From Bacteroidetes bacterium UBA2475 (GTDB lineage: Bacteria > Bacteroidota > Bacteroidia > B-17B0 > Aurantibacillaceae): DNA of 64,000 bases. The notes below the pieces were generated by a model that was not told the DNA's origin, did not search any database, and saw nothing but the letters and a program-made list of their open reading frames with translations. Positions within the stretch are counted from its first letter, which is position 1; every line of letters begins with the position of its first letter. Both the position numbers and the translations under genes were made by a program. The DNA lies in assembly GCA_002342065.1 (NCBI GenBank), contig DDPF01000010.1:248001-312000 (forward strand). The letters are read 5' to 3'. Below are positions 25,925 through 34,705 of this stretch, one piece after another.

Positions 25925-27648
25925 TCCTTTATCTAAAAAATAATACCCTGATCGTTTTTTTGATCGCATTAATTTCTGCGGTTATTTTTATTCCGTTTAT
26001 TGGTAATTGTCCTTTGTTTGATTGGGATGAAATTAATTTTGCCGAGTGTGCCCGAGAAATGTTGGTGTCTGGAAATTACTCGCACGTTCAATTAAACTAC
26101 CGACCCTTTTGGGAAAAGCCCCCTCTCTTTATTTGGCTTCAGGCCGCTAGCATGAATGTTTTTGGCGTGAATGAATTTGCCGCCCGTTTACCAAATGCTA
26201 TTTGCAGTATCATTTCTTTATTAACTATTTATTTTATTGGTAAAAAATTCCATTCGCAAAAATTTGGTGTGCTTTGGGCTTTTTTATACGGTGCCAGTTT
26301 ATTGCCACACCTTTATTTTAAATCCGGAATAATAGATCCATGGTTTAACTTATTTATTTTTATATCTGTTTACAACTGCTTGCAATTCATCAATAATCCA
26401 AATGGTAAAAAAGAAATTGTAAATGCACTTTTAGCAGGTTTATTTTTAGGAGGCGCAGTATTAACTAAAGGTCCGGCTGCGATTGTGATTGTTGGTTTAA
26501 CCTTACTCGCTTATTTTATATGGACAAAACAATTAAAATTATTTCTAACAAAACCATTTTTAATTTTCGCTATAACTACATTGTTTGTTTCAGGCAGTTG
26601 GTTCATGGTAGAATGGCTAAAAGGTAATGGGGATGTAGTAAGAGAATTCATCGATTATCAGGTGCGTTTAATTACTACCGAAGATAGCGGACACAGTGGC
26701 CCTTTTATTTACCATTTTGTTATTTTACTCATAGGTTGTTTTCCCGCATCTTTAATTTTCATTGCTTCATACTTGAACTATAAAGATCTTACCCCGTATC
26801 AAAAACAGATCCGGAAAATTTTTATTTGTTTATTCTGGGTTGTTCTTTTACTTTTTTCTTTTGCACAAACAAAAATAGTTCACTACTCATCGCTTTGTTA
26901 TTTTCCGTTAACTTTTATTGCCACAATTGGTATTGTACAAAATTTTGAGCGTTTAAAATTTAAAACTACTTTAAAAGTTCTTTACTGGATAGTTGCCAGT
27001 GTTCTTACTCTCGCATTTGCTGCCATTGGCTTCATAAATATTCTAAAACCATACATTATAAACAGCGGACTAATTAAAGATGATTTTGCAGTTCAGAATT
27101 TAAATGCCGATGTACACTGGACCGGTTTTGAGTCTTTAATTGTGATCGCTTTTTTAATTTCATCAATTCTTGTTTTTATGGCCATAAACCAACACAAGAT
27201 CAAATTGTTATACTATGGAATGTTCTTTAACTTATTATTTATTTACTTAACTATAAATGTTATGGTGCCAAAAGTGGAGCAATATTCCCAACATGCGGCG
27301 ATTGAATTTTATAAAGCCTTCGCAAAACACGATTGCTATGTTGAAACACATGGATTTAAAAGTTATGCTCATTTGTTCTATTCAAACCGAACACCAAAAG
27401 ATTATAGTAATAAAGAACAGATAAGGATTACGAATGATATGCAGGATATTTGGGAAAAGGATGGCAGCTCACGTTTGGTTACCTTTCCTATGGCTAATTT
27501 ATACTGGATGGAACATTATGAAGTTGATAAACCTGCTTATATAGTAACAAAGATGGAATACCAGGCTGAATTACGCCAGAATCCGGAACTAAAAGAACTT
27601 TATAGCAAAAACGGATTCTGCTTTTTTGTGAAAATGCCTGCCAAATAG
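25921..27648 (+). CDS. ArnT/PMT-like integral membrane glycosyltransferase
   Basis: 575 residues from a TTG start that overlaps the PAP2 stop. The N-terminal DWDEINFAECAREMLVSGN has the paired acidic residues of GT-C transferases, followed by YRPFWEKPPLFIWLQAAS and NEFAARLPNA, typical of ArnT and PMT-like enzymes. About eleven to twelve membrane helices lie in the first 440 residues, and the last 130 form a soluble periplasmic domain. The enzyme should move a sugar from a polyprenyl carrier to lipid A, a glycan or a protein. Acceptor and donor are not determined by the sequence. Coupling to a PAP2 phosphatase supports a polyprenyl-phosphate cycle or lipid A modification. Confidence 0.85.
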   Translation: MILYLKNNTLIVFLIALISAVIFIPFIGNCPLFDWDEINFAECAREMLVSGNYSHVQLNYRPFWEKPPLFIWLQAASMNVFGVNEFAARLPNAICSIISLLTIYFIGKKFHSQKFGVLWAFLYGASLLPHLYFKSGIIDPWFNLFIFISVYNCLQFINNPNGKKEIVNALLAGLFLGGAVLTKGPAAIVIVGLTLLAYFIWTKQLKLFLTKPFLIFAITTLFVSGSWFMVEWLKGNGDVVREFIDYQVRLITTEDSGHSGPFIYHFVILLIGCFPASLIFIASYLNYKDLTPYQKQIRKIFICLFWVVLLLFSFAQTKIVHYSSLCYFPLTFIATIGIVQNFERLKFKTTLKVLYWIVASVLTLAFAAIGFINILKPYIINSGLIKDDFAVQNLNADVHWTGFESLIVIAFLISSILVFMAINQHKIKLLYYGMFFNLLFIYLTINVMVPKVEQYSQHAAIEFYKAFAKHDCYVETHGFKSYAHLFYSNRTPKDYSNKEQIRITNDMQDIWEKDGSSRLVTFPMANLYWMEHYEVDKPAYIVTKMEYQAELRQNPELKELYSKNGFCFFVKMPAK

Positions 27649-27710
27649 TCTATTTTTTTTACTGGCACAAAATATGATTTATACTTATTACTAATTAAAG
27701 AAAAAGAACT

Positions 27711-30146
27711 ATGAATTTTGGAGATATGGATGATATGACCTTTAAACAAGGGCTTGATGAGGATTCGGATTTTATTCCTTTATTAAGTAGTGAGGATGAA
27801 GATACGATGCAGAATGAGAAAATTCCCGATATTCTGCCAATATTACCGCTTCGTAACACCGTTCTGTTCCCTGGCGTTGTTATACCTATTACTGTTGGTC
27901 GCGATAAATCAATTCACCTAATAAAAGATTATAATAAAGGCGATAAGACCATTGGTGTTGTTGCTCAAAAAAGCGATACTGTAGAAGAACCTAATGAACT
28001 TGATCTTTATAGTGTCGGTACTGTAGCCCAAATAATAAAGATGTTGCGTATGCCTGATGGTAATACTACGATCATTATTCAGGGAAAAAGAAGATTTAAA
28101 ATCGATGAATTCATTCAAACAGATCCATATCACAAAGCAAAAGTATCTCCGTTTGATGAAGTTAAACCACCAAAAACAGATAAAGAATTTTCTGCTATAA
28201 TTTCAAACTTAAAAGAAACTTCAGTACAGATCGTTAAGATCTCACCAAACATTCCAAGCGATGCCAGTTTTGCAATAAATAATATTGATAGCCCTACTTT
28301 CTTGGTCAATTTCATTTCATCTAACATGAATGCAACTACCGCTGACAAACAAAAAATGTTAGAAGTAGCCAATTTAAAAGACCGCAGTTTATTAGTGCTC
28401 GAGAATTTAAATAAAGAATTTCAAATTTTAGAATTGCGTAACCAGATCCAGAATAAAACTAAAATGGACCTGGATAAACAACAGCGTGAATATTTTTTGA
28501 ATCAACAAATTAAGACCATTCAGGAAGAATTAGGTGGAAATAATTTTGAACAGGAAATAAATGGTTATTTAGAAAAAGCTCAGACTAAAAAGTGGAGCGA
28601 TGAGATAAAAGAAGTGTTTGAAAAACAAATTGCCAAACTGCAACGCATGAATCCTAATGCAGCAGAGTACGGTATTCAAACAAATTATATTGAATTATTG
28701 TTGGAATTACCATGGAATGAAATAACACATGACAATTTTGACCTTAAACATGCAGAAAGTATTTTAGATGAAGATCATTTTGGTTTAGAAAAAGTAAAAG
28801 AACGCATCATTGAGCATTTAGCAGTTTTAAAATTAAAAGGGAATTTAAAATCGCCAATCATTTGTTTATACGGACCTCCGGGAGTTGGTAAAACTTCTTT
28901 AGGAAAAAGTATTGCCAAGGCTTTAAATCGTAAATATGTACGCATGAGTTTGGGTGGTTTAAAAGATGAAAGCGAAATTCGCGGTCACCGTAAAACCTAC
29001 ATTGGCGCTATGCCTGGCAGGATATTACAGAACTTAAAAAAGGTACAATCCTCAAACCCTGTTTTTATTTTAGATGAAATAGATAAAGTAGGAAGTGATT
29101 ATCACGGAGATCCTTCATCTGCTTTATTAGAAGTATTGGATCCTGAACAGAACGCACATTTTTATGATAATTTTTTAGAACTGGATTACGATCTTAGCAA
29201 AATAATGTTCATTGCTACCTGCAATAATCTTTCAACAATACAACCTGCTTTACGCGACAGGATGGAAATTATTGAAGTGAATGGTTATACGGTGGAAGAA
29301 AAATTAGAAATAGCAAAAAGGCATTTAATACCAAAACAAGTTGAAGAAAGCGGTTTAAAAAAATCGCAATTAAAAATAAGCGATAAAGTTTTAGAGTTTT
29401 TAATTGAAACTTATACTGCTGAAAGTGGTGTGCGTAATTTAGAAAAAAAGATCTCAAAGATAGCACGTAATACTGCTGTGCATATAGCCAGAGAAGAAGA
29501 CATTCCAAAGATCACCGAAGAATCTGTAGGGAAAATATTAGGCCCTTCGCATATTAAAGATAAATACCAAGGTAATGATATTGCCGGTGTTGTTACAGGT
29601 TTAGCATGGACACAAGTTGGGGGCGATATTTTATTTATTGAAACCAGCTTAAGCAAAAGTAAAGCCGGAAAATTAACCCTGACCGGAAATTTAGGTGATG
29701 TGATGAAAGAAAGCGCCACGCTTGCGCTGGAATATTTAAAAGCACATCCACATTTGATAGATGCCGATGCTGATACTTTTGAGAACCATAACATACACAT
29801 TCATGTGCCTGAAGGTGGCACACCAAAAGACGGACCAAGTGCGGGTATAGCCATGCTTACTTCATTAACAAGCGCTTTTACAAAACGTAAAGTTAAAAAG
29901 GCTTTAGCTATGACAGGCGAAATTACCTTACGCGGCAGAGTGTTACCCGTGGGCGGTATTAAAGAAAAAATATTAGCTGCCAAACGCGCGGGCATTAAAG
30001 AAATTATTTTGTGCATCGATAATAAAAAGGATGTAGACGATATTAAAGCCGATTATTTAAAAGGTGTAACCTTTCATTACGTTACACAAATGGAAGAAGT
30101 ATTAAAACTTGCACTTTTAAAAGAAAAGGTAAAAGAAAGTCTTTAA
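27711..30146 (+). CDS. lon: ATP-dependent protease Lon
   Basis: 811 residues. The N-terminal substrate-binding domain begins with DILPILPLRNTVLFPGVVIPI. A coiled-coil linker follows, then an AAA+ module with Walker A GPPGVGKT (388-395), Walker B VFILDEIDK and arginine finger region. The C-terminal protease has the Ser in PKDGPSAGIAM (S710) and the paired Lys about 43 residues later in GGIKEKILAAKRAG. Lon degrades damaged and regulatory proteins in the cytoplasm. The acidic N-terminal extension of about 35 residues before the LON domain is usual in this phylum. Its TAA overlaps the TAA of the convergent efflux adaptor gene. Confidence 0.97.
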   Translation: MNFGDMDDMTFKQGLDEDSDFIPLLSSEDEDTMQNEKIPDILPILPLRNTVLFPGVVIPITVGRDKSIHLIKDYNKGDKTIGVVAQKSDTVEEPNELDLYSVGTVAQIIKMLRMPDGNTTIIIQGKRRFKIDEFIQTDPYHKAKVSPFDEVKPPKTDKEFSAIISNLKETSVQIVKISPNIPSDASFAINNIDSPTFLVNFISSNMNATTADKQKMLEVANLKDRSLLVLENLNKEFQILELRNQIQNKTKMDLDKQQREYFLNQQIKTIQEELGGNNFEQEINGYLEKAQTKKWSDEIKEVFEKQIAKLQRMNPNAAEYGIQTNYIELLLELPWNEITHDNFDLKHAESILDEDHFGLEKVKERIIEHLAVLKLKGNLKSPIICLYGPPGVGKTSLGKSIAKALNRKYVRMSLGGLKDESEIRGHRKTYIGAMPGRILQNLKKVQSSNPVFILDEIDKVGSDYHGDPSSALLEVLDPEQNAHFYDNFLELDYDLSKIMFIATCNNLSTIQPALRDRMEIIEVNGYTVEEKLEIAKRHLIPKQVEESGLKKSQLKISDKVLEFLIETYTAESGVRNLEKKISKIARNTAVHIAREEDIPKITEESVGKILGPSHIKDKYQGNDIAGVVTGLAWTQVGGDILFIETSLSKSKAGKLTLTGNLGDVMKESATLALEYLKAHPHLIDADADTFENHNIHIHVPEGGTPKDGPSAGIAMLTSLTSAFTKRKVKKALAMTGEITLRGRVLPVGGIKEKILAAKRAGIKEIILCIDNKKDVDDIKADYLKGVTFHYVTQMEEVLKLALLKEKVKESL

Positions 30147-31243
30147 TTTTTGATAGTTGCCAATTGCGGTAATTTAATCTTATCGCCTTTTTTTACACCT
30201 TCTAAAATTTCTATATTAATACCATCTGAAAGGCCGGTCTTAATAAAACGTTTTTCAAAGTTTTGATTTGTTGTTTCAACTTCTACAAAGGTCTTTTCTT
30301 TTTCAAATTGTAAGACGCTTTCCGGGATGGCCATTACATTTTCCTTCTTAGCTAAAATAATATCGGCGTTAGCGCTATAACCTGCCCGTAAGAACGCGGA
30401 GTTATCTTTACTGATAGAAGCACGGATCAAAAATTGGATGGCACCATTTTCTGTTACACCTTTTGGTGCAATGTATTCTAACTTGGCATTAAAACTTTCT
30501 TTATCAATAGCACCAATGGTCAATACAATATCCATATCGGTTTGCACCTTCCCTACTTCACTTTCATCCAGTTTTCCTTCAAATATCATTTCACCCATAT
30601 TAGCAACCGAACAAATAGTTGTGCCCTCATTAAAGGTATTACTTTCAATTACCTGCCCGCCTTCTTTTACAGGTACATCCAACACCATACCTGTTATAGT
30701 TGATTTTACAAAGGTATTAGAAGTAGCACCTGATGTTTTGGAAACTCCTTCTTTTATAATTTGTAATTGGTTCTGTGCTGCTTCTAATTCTGTTTGATTA
30801 GATTTTAAACGCAATTCAAATGTCTGAATATCTGATTTTGAAATAACATTTTGATCGAACAATACTTTATTACGGTCATATTCAATTTTAGAATTATCGT
30901 AATTTATTTGCGCAGCACTTATCCTGTTCTCTGCGTTGGCAAGGTTAAGCATGTTTGGAATAATTTTTATTTTAGCAATTACATCGCCTTGTTTTATTTG
31001 CTGCCCGGCAATAATATAAAGTTTTTCAATGATACCGCTCACCTGCGATTTCATATTAACTTCCTTGCGCGGTGTTACTGAACCTGTAGCAACAGTTTTT
31101 TTAATGATACTTGTATCAAAAGGAGTTACCGTTTTAAAAACTTCCGGTGGTGTTTGCGATTTTTCAAACAGGAAGTAAAACGTCCAGATGATAAGGCTCA
31201 AAAAGCCAACTATTAAAATGATATTTCTTATTTTTTTGATCAT
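30143..31243 (-). CDS. Periplasmic adaptor (HlyD/MacA-like) of an ABC exporter
   Basis: 366 residues with one N-terminal membrane segment (about 5-26). The protein then has a barrel-sandwich lipoyl-like half (VTPRKEVNMKSQVSGIIEKLYIIAGQQIKQGDVIAKI), a coiled-coil hairpin (about 90-150), the second lipoyl half (STITGMVLDVPVKEGGQVI), a beta barrel and a membrane-proximal domain (VLQFEKEKTFVEVE). This is the MacA order. It links the inner-membrane MacB-like complex to an outer-membrane channel. It is the last gene of the ATPase-permease-permease-adaptor operon; no TolC-like gene is present here. Confidence 0.9.
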   Translation of the reverse strand: MIKKIRNIILIVGFLSLIIWTFYFLFEKSQTPPEVFKTVTPFDTSIIKKTVATGSVTPRKEVNMKSQVSGIIEKLYIIAGQQIKQGDVIAKIKIIPNMLNLANAENRISAAQINYDNSKIEYDRNKVLFDQNVISKSDIQTFELRLKSNQTELEAAQNQLQIIKEGVSKTSGATSNTFVKSTITGMVLDVPVKEGGQVIESNTFNEGTTICSVANMGEMIFEGKLDESEVGKVQTDMDIVLTIGAIDKESFNAKLEYIAPKGVTENGAIQFLIRASISKDNSAFLRAGYSANADIILAKKENVMAIPESVLQFEKEKTFVEVETTNQNFEKRFIKTGLSDGINIEILEGVKKGDKIKLPQLATIKN

Positions 31244-31249
31244 AGGTCA

Positions 31250-31352
31250 ATTAGTTAATTTGTCAATTCGGCAATGAGCCAATTTTACTTTTTATTTTTT
31301 AATTCAACATCCATTTTTAATTATCAAATTGACCAATTGTCTCATTGACTAA
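31250..31352. repeat. Imperfect inverted repeat between adaptor and permease genes
   Basis: Words such as GTCAATT, GGCAATGAGCCAATT and, on the other arm, TTGACCAATTGTCTCATTGACTAATT form a degenerate inverted repeat within the exporter operon. It looks like an interspersed intergenic element and may form a stem in the mRNA. Confidence 0.5.
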
Positions 31353-31355
31353 TTT

Positions 31356-32609
31356 TTATTCAGCTCTCAATGCCTCTACTGGTTTTATCGACACTGCTTT
31401 ACGTGCAGGAATTAAACCGGCAATTGCACCACTTACTATTAATACAGTTAAGGCTTTTAATGCGACTGAAAGATCAACTGTTGGGTTTGTGAACATCTCT
31501 CCCGATTCGCCTATCATCGAATTTAATAATTCTAACAAACCGATCGCTGTTACTAATCCAAAATAACCAGATATAGCCGTTAAAAAAACTGCTTCAATTA
31601 AAATTTGTCCAACAATTTGTAAAGGTACTGCACCCAAGGCGCGCTTTACTCCAATTTCTTTTGTGCGCTCTTTTACTACTATCAACATAATATTACTGAT
31701 ACCAATAACACCGGCCAATAAAGTGCCAATACCAACTATCCAAATAAGTACCTCGATGCCGATAAACAAACCATTTAATTTATTGTATTCAACTGCCATG
31801 TTCCAATGCCCTATCGCCTTCTGATCATCCGGCGCAATTTTGTGACGCTCGCGTAAAACAGAAAGCACTTTTTCTTCCGACTCTTCGGCCGGCACATCAT
31901 CTTTTGATTTGATAGCAAACCAACCAACAACATCGCCCATATTAAATGCATTTTGAAAAGTACTAAAAGGAATATTTACTCTTTGTGATTGTTGTCTTCC
32001 TTCATCGCCTCCGGCAGCAGGAATTGTTAATCCAACCACTTTAAAGTAAACGCCATTCACGCGTATGTAGTCTCCAATTACATTTTCGCCTTTTTTAAAT
32101 AACATTTGTGCAACGCGTGGACCAATAACACAGATCTTTCTTTTTTCTTTTATATCCAGATCATTTATAAAACGTCCTTTACTTATTCTTACCTGCGCAA
32201 TTTCTGTTGAGTTTGGAAAACTGGCTTGTATCTCGCAGGGAGCGGTCTTTAAGCCACGAACAACATTATTGGCGCCTTCGTATCCACCCAACTGATTCAA
32301 TGGCGAAACAACATCCAGATCAGGCATTTGTTTTATAGCTTCAACATCAGCAAGATTAAAATTAAAATTCCTGCCGGGCTTCATGCCTTTATAAGCCTTT
32401 GTGGTTTGTTGTGTCCAAATAAAAAAACTGTTTGTTGCTGTACCCGCAAATTCATTTAAGATGCCATTGCGCAAACCGTTACCAGAACCAAGCATGATCA
32501 CCAACATAAAAATTCCCCAAAATACACCGAGCATGGTGAGAAAGGTCCGTAATTTATTTTTACGAATGGTTGCAAATATTTCCTGCCAGTTATCTCGTTC
32601 AAAGATCAT
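31356..32609 (-). CDS. MacB-like ABC exporter permease, second copy
   Basis: 417 residues with one N-terminal helix (TFLTMLGVFWGIFMLVIMLGSG), a large periplasmic MacB_PCD domain, and three C-terminal helices (about 280-400) around the conserved ILIVVKERTKEIGVKRALGA segment in FtsX form. The ending GLIPARKAVSIKPVEALRAE is typical. The upstream permease stop (TAA) is immediately followed by this ATG, so the two are translated together. The two permeases are related but diverged, so they may form a heterodimer with the single ATPase. Transport substrate unknown; macrolides, peptides or lipids are options. Confidence 0.9.
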   Translation of the reverse strand: MIFERDNWQEIFATIRKNKLRTFLTMLGVFWGIFMLVIMLGSGNGLRNGILNEFAGTATNSFFIWTQQTTKAYKGMKPGRNFNFNLADVEAIKQMPDLDVVSPLNQLGGYEGANNVVRGLKTAPCEIQASFPNSTEIAQVRISKGRFINDLDIKEKRKICVIGPRVAQMLFKKGENVIGDYIRVNGVYFKVVGLTIPAAGGDEGRQQSQRVNIPFSTFQNAFNMGDVVGWFAIKSKDDVPAEESEEKVLSVLRERHKIAPDDQKAIGHWNMAVEYNKLNGLFIGIEVLIWIVGIGTLLAGVIGISNIMLIVVKERTKEIGVKRALGAVPLQIVGQILIEAVFLTAISGYFGLVTAIGLLELLNSMIGESGEMFTNPTVDLSVALKALTVLIVSGAIAGLIPARKAVSIKPVEALRAE

Positions 32610-33839
32610 TTATCCTTCTCGTAATGCTGTTATTGGTTCAACCCTTGCTGCTTTTATTGCGGGAAAGAATCCTGCTAAAGCCCCTGCTAAAATTATCAAT
32701 CCAACCGATAATAATGCAATACTTATATCCACATTTGGGTCCTTAAAAAAATCTCCCTCTAGTCCAGCTGCTTTTAATCCTTCTACAACACCTATTCCGG
32801 CAAGTAAGCCAACGTAACCTGCAATGGAAGTAATAAAAACCGATTCCTGAATAATTAACGACACAATTGAAAAAGGTGTTGCGCCAAGCGCTTTTCTCAC
32901 ACCAATTTCTTTTGTCCGCTCTTTTACAATTATCATCATAATATTACTTACGCCAACTACTCCGGCTATCAATGTAAAAATACCAATAATTAAAATAAAT
33001 ATTTTAATACCATCCAACATCGACATAATGCGAACGTACTCAACATTATTATTTGAAACATTAAGCGCATTTATATCCATTGGATTAAAATGATATTTTT
33101 TTGCAAGATTTTTTCTTATTTCATCTGCTATTAACTCACTTCCTTCAACACTAACGGTACCAGTACTTGCCCATATAGTCCCAACGTGATCTTTGCCATT
33201 GCTTATGCGTTGTTCTGTTAATAAAGGAACATAGATACGATCGTTATCTCCTTTACCAGGATCGTTAAATACACCTACTACTTTATATTTTGTTCCGGCC
33301 GCATCTATAAATTTATCAATTGGATCTTCATTTTTAAATAAGGCATTACGAACAGGAATACCTATGATGCAAACTTTTCTGAATTCATTAAAATCAATTT
33401 GATTAATAAAACGACCGGAAACTATTTTTGCTTTTTCGAGAAGGTAATGATCTGGCGCAACAGGACGAACAATAAAACCTGCATGTTCATTTTTGTAAGA
33501 AAGTATTTTAGTCTGATGTCCGTGATTAACCGCGGTTGCATGATCGATACCTTCAATGTTTTTTTGAATGTGATAAAAATCGGCGTTATGTAATTGTATT
33601 GTTCTGCCCGGCTTATAACCTTCATAAGCCATGCTTGTCATTCCGCCATCTATCCATATGCTATTAGCTGCATCATTACCAAATTGTTCCTGTGCACCAT
33701 TACGTAAACCCTGGCCGGCAGCCAACAAAATAATAAGAATAAAAATTCCCCACGCTACGCTAAAAGCCGTAAGTATGGTACGAAGTTTATTCTTCTTGAT
33801 CGTTCCTAATATTTCCTGCCACTTGTCGAGGTCAAACAT
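32610..33839 (-). CDS. MacB-like ABC exporter permease, first copy
   Basis: 409 residues with the same design as its downstream neighbour: WQEILGTIKKNKLRTILTAFSVAWGIF at the N-terminus, a periplasmic domain of about 230 residues, and the NIMMIIVKERTKEIGVRKALGATPFSI segment before the last two helices. The ending FFPAIKAARVEPITALREG is the usual MacB terminus. It follows the ATPase gene by 84 bases of AT-rich repeat and abuts the next permease with no spacer. Pairing of two distinct permeases with one ATPase and one adaptor is common in Bacteroidota. Confidence 0.9.
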   Translation of the reverse strand: MFDLDKWQEILGTIKKNKLRTILTAFSVAWGIFILIILLAAGQGLRNGAQEQFGNDAANSIWIDGGMTSMAYEGYKPGRTIQLHNADFYHIQKNIEGIDHATAVNHGHQTKILSYKNEHAGFIVRPVAPDHYLLEKAKIVSGRFINQIDFNEFRKVCIIGIPVRNALFKNEDPIDKFIDAAGTKYKVVGVFNDPGKGDNDRIYVPLLTEQRISNGKDHVGTIWASTGTVSVEGSELIADEIRKNLAKKYHFNPMDINALNVSNNNVEYVRIMSMLDGIKIFILIIGIFTLIAGVVGVSNIMMIIVKERTKEIGVRKALGATPFSIVSLIIQESVFITSIAGYVGLLAGIGVVEGLKAAGLEGDFFKDPNVDISIALLSVGLIILAGALAGFFPAIKAARVEPITALREG

Positions 33840-33923
33840 TTCAAAAATTTTTAAATTTTAAATGATAAATTTTAAATTAACCCGGGAAAAATCCATTTAT
33901 AATTTTTCATTTATAATCTCTCA
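33840..33923. repeat. AT-rich low-complexity spacer with internal palindromes
   Basis: TTTTTAAATTTTAAAT and AAATTTTAAATTAA make a near-palindrome, followed by a repeated ATTTATAAT word. A similar spacer lies at 50509-50600 before exbD. It looks like a degenerate intergenic element rather than a promoter, since it lies inside an operon. Confidence 0.45.
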
Positions 33924-34583
33924 TTATATTATAAGTCCATCCTTTAACCGTATTGTTCTATCTGTTAACGCTGCAATATCATTTTCGTGTGTTACCAATA
34001 CAATAGTTTTGCCTTGTTTATGAATATCTTTAAAAATATCCATCACCTCTATAGATGTTTGTGAGTCTAAAGCCCCTGTTGGCTCATCGGCAAAGATCAC
34101 TTTTGGATTACTTATCAAAGCGCGGGCAATAGCTACCCGTTGTTTTTGTCCGCCGCTTAATTCGCTTGGTAAATGGTTGGCCCAATCAAGCAGTCCCATC
34201 TTGTCTAAATATTCCAAAGCTTTTTTATTACGTTCTTTGCGAGAAACTTTTTGATAGTATAGTGGCAAGGCCACATTTTCCATGGCGTTCTTAAAAGACA
34301 ATAAATTAAAGGATTGAAAAACAAAACCAATGAACTGATTACGGAGTTGTGCAGCTTTTTTTTGAGAAAGATCTTTAACAAGGGTATTATTAAGATGGTA
34401 GCTACCCGAATCGTAATTATCTAAAATACCCAGGATATTTAAAAGTGTTGATTTGCCTGAACCGGAAGAACCCATAATTGAAACAAATTCTCCCTCCTTT
34501 ATATACAGATCGATGCCTTTTAGTACTTCAAAAGAGGCATCAGCTAGTTGATAAGATTTACGGAGTTGATCAAGCTTAATCAC
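33924..34583 (-). CDS. ABC transporter ATP-binding protein (MacB/LolD type)
   Basis: 219 residues with Walker A GSSGSGKST, Q loop FVFQSFNLLSFKNAMENV, signature LSGGQKQRVAIARALI, Walker B VIFADEPTGALDSQ and the switch His in VLVTHEND. The compact size and the LPLYY region are typical of the MacB/LolD subfamily, which powers mechanotransmission rather than direct pumping. It is the first gene of the four-gene exporter operon on the minus strand and faces the Wzz-like gene across about 120 bases. Confidence 0.95.
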   Translation of the reverse strand: MIKLDQLRKSYQLADASFEVLKGIDLYIKEGEFVSIMGSSGSGKSTLLNILGILDNYDSGSYHLNNTLVKDLSQKKAAQLRNQFIGFVFQSFNLLSFKNAMENVALPLYYQKVSRKERNKKALEYLDKMGLLDWANHLPSELSGGQKQRVAIARALISNPKVIFADEPTGALDSQTSIEVMDIFKDIHKQGKTIVLVTHENDIAALTDRTIRLKDGLII

Positions 34584-34705
34584 GCCTAAAATTAGATATA
34601 ATACGCTTAAGATGTTTACCGTTTGTACTCAAAAAACTGCTTTTAAGGAATTTTAAGTTTTTTATTTATACTTTTATAAAAGCATAAGAAAGTATACTAC
34701 CCCCG

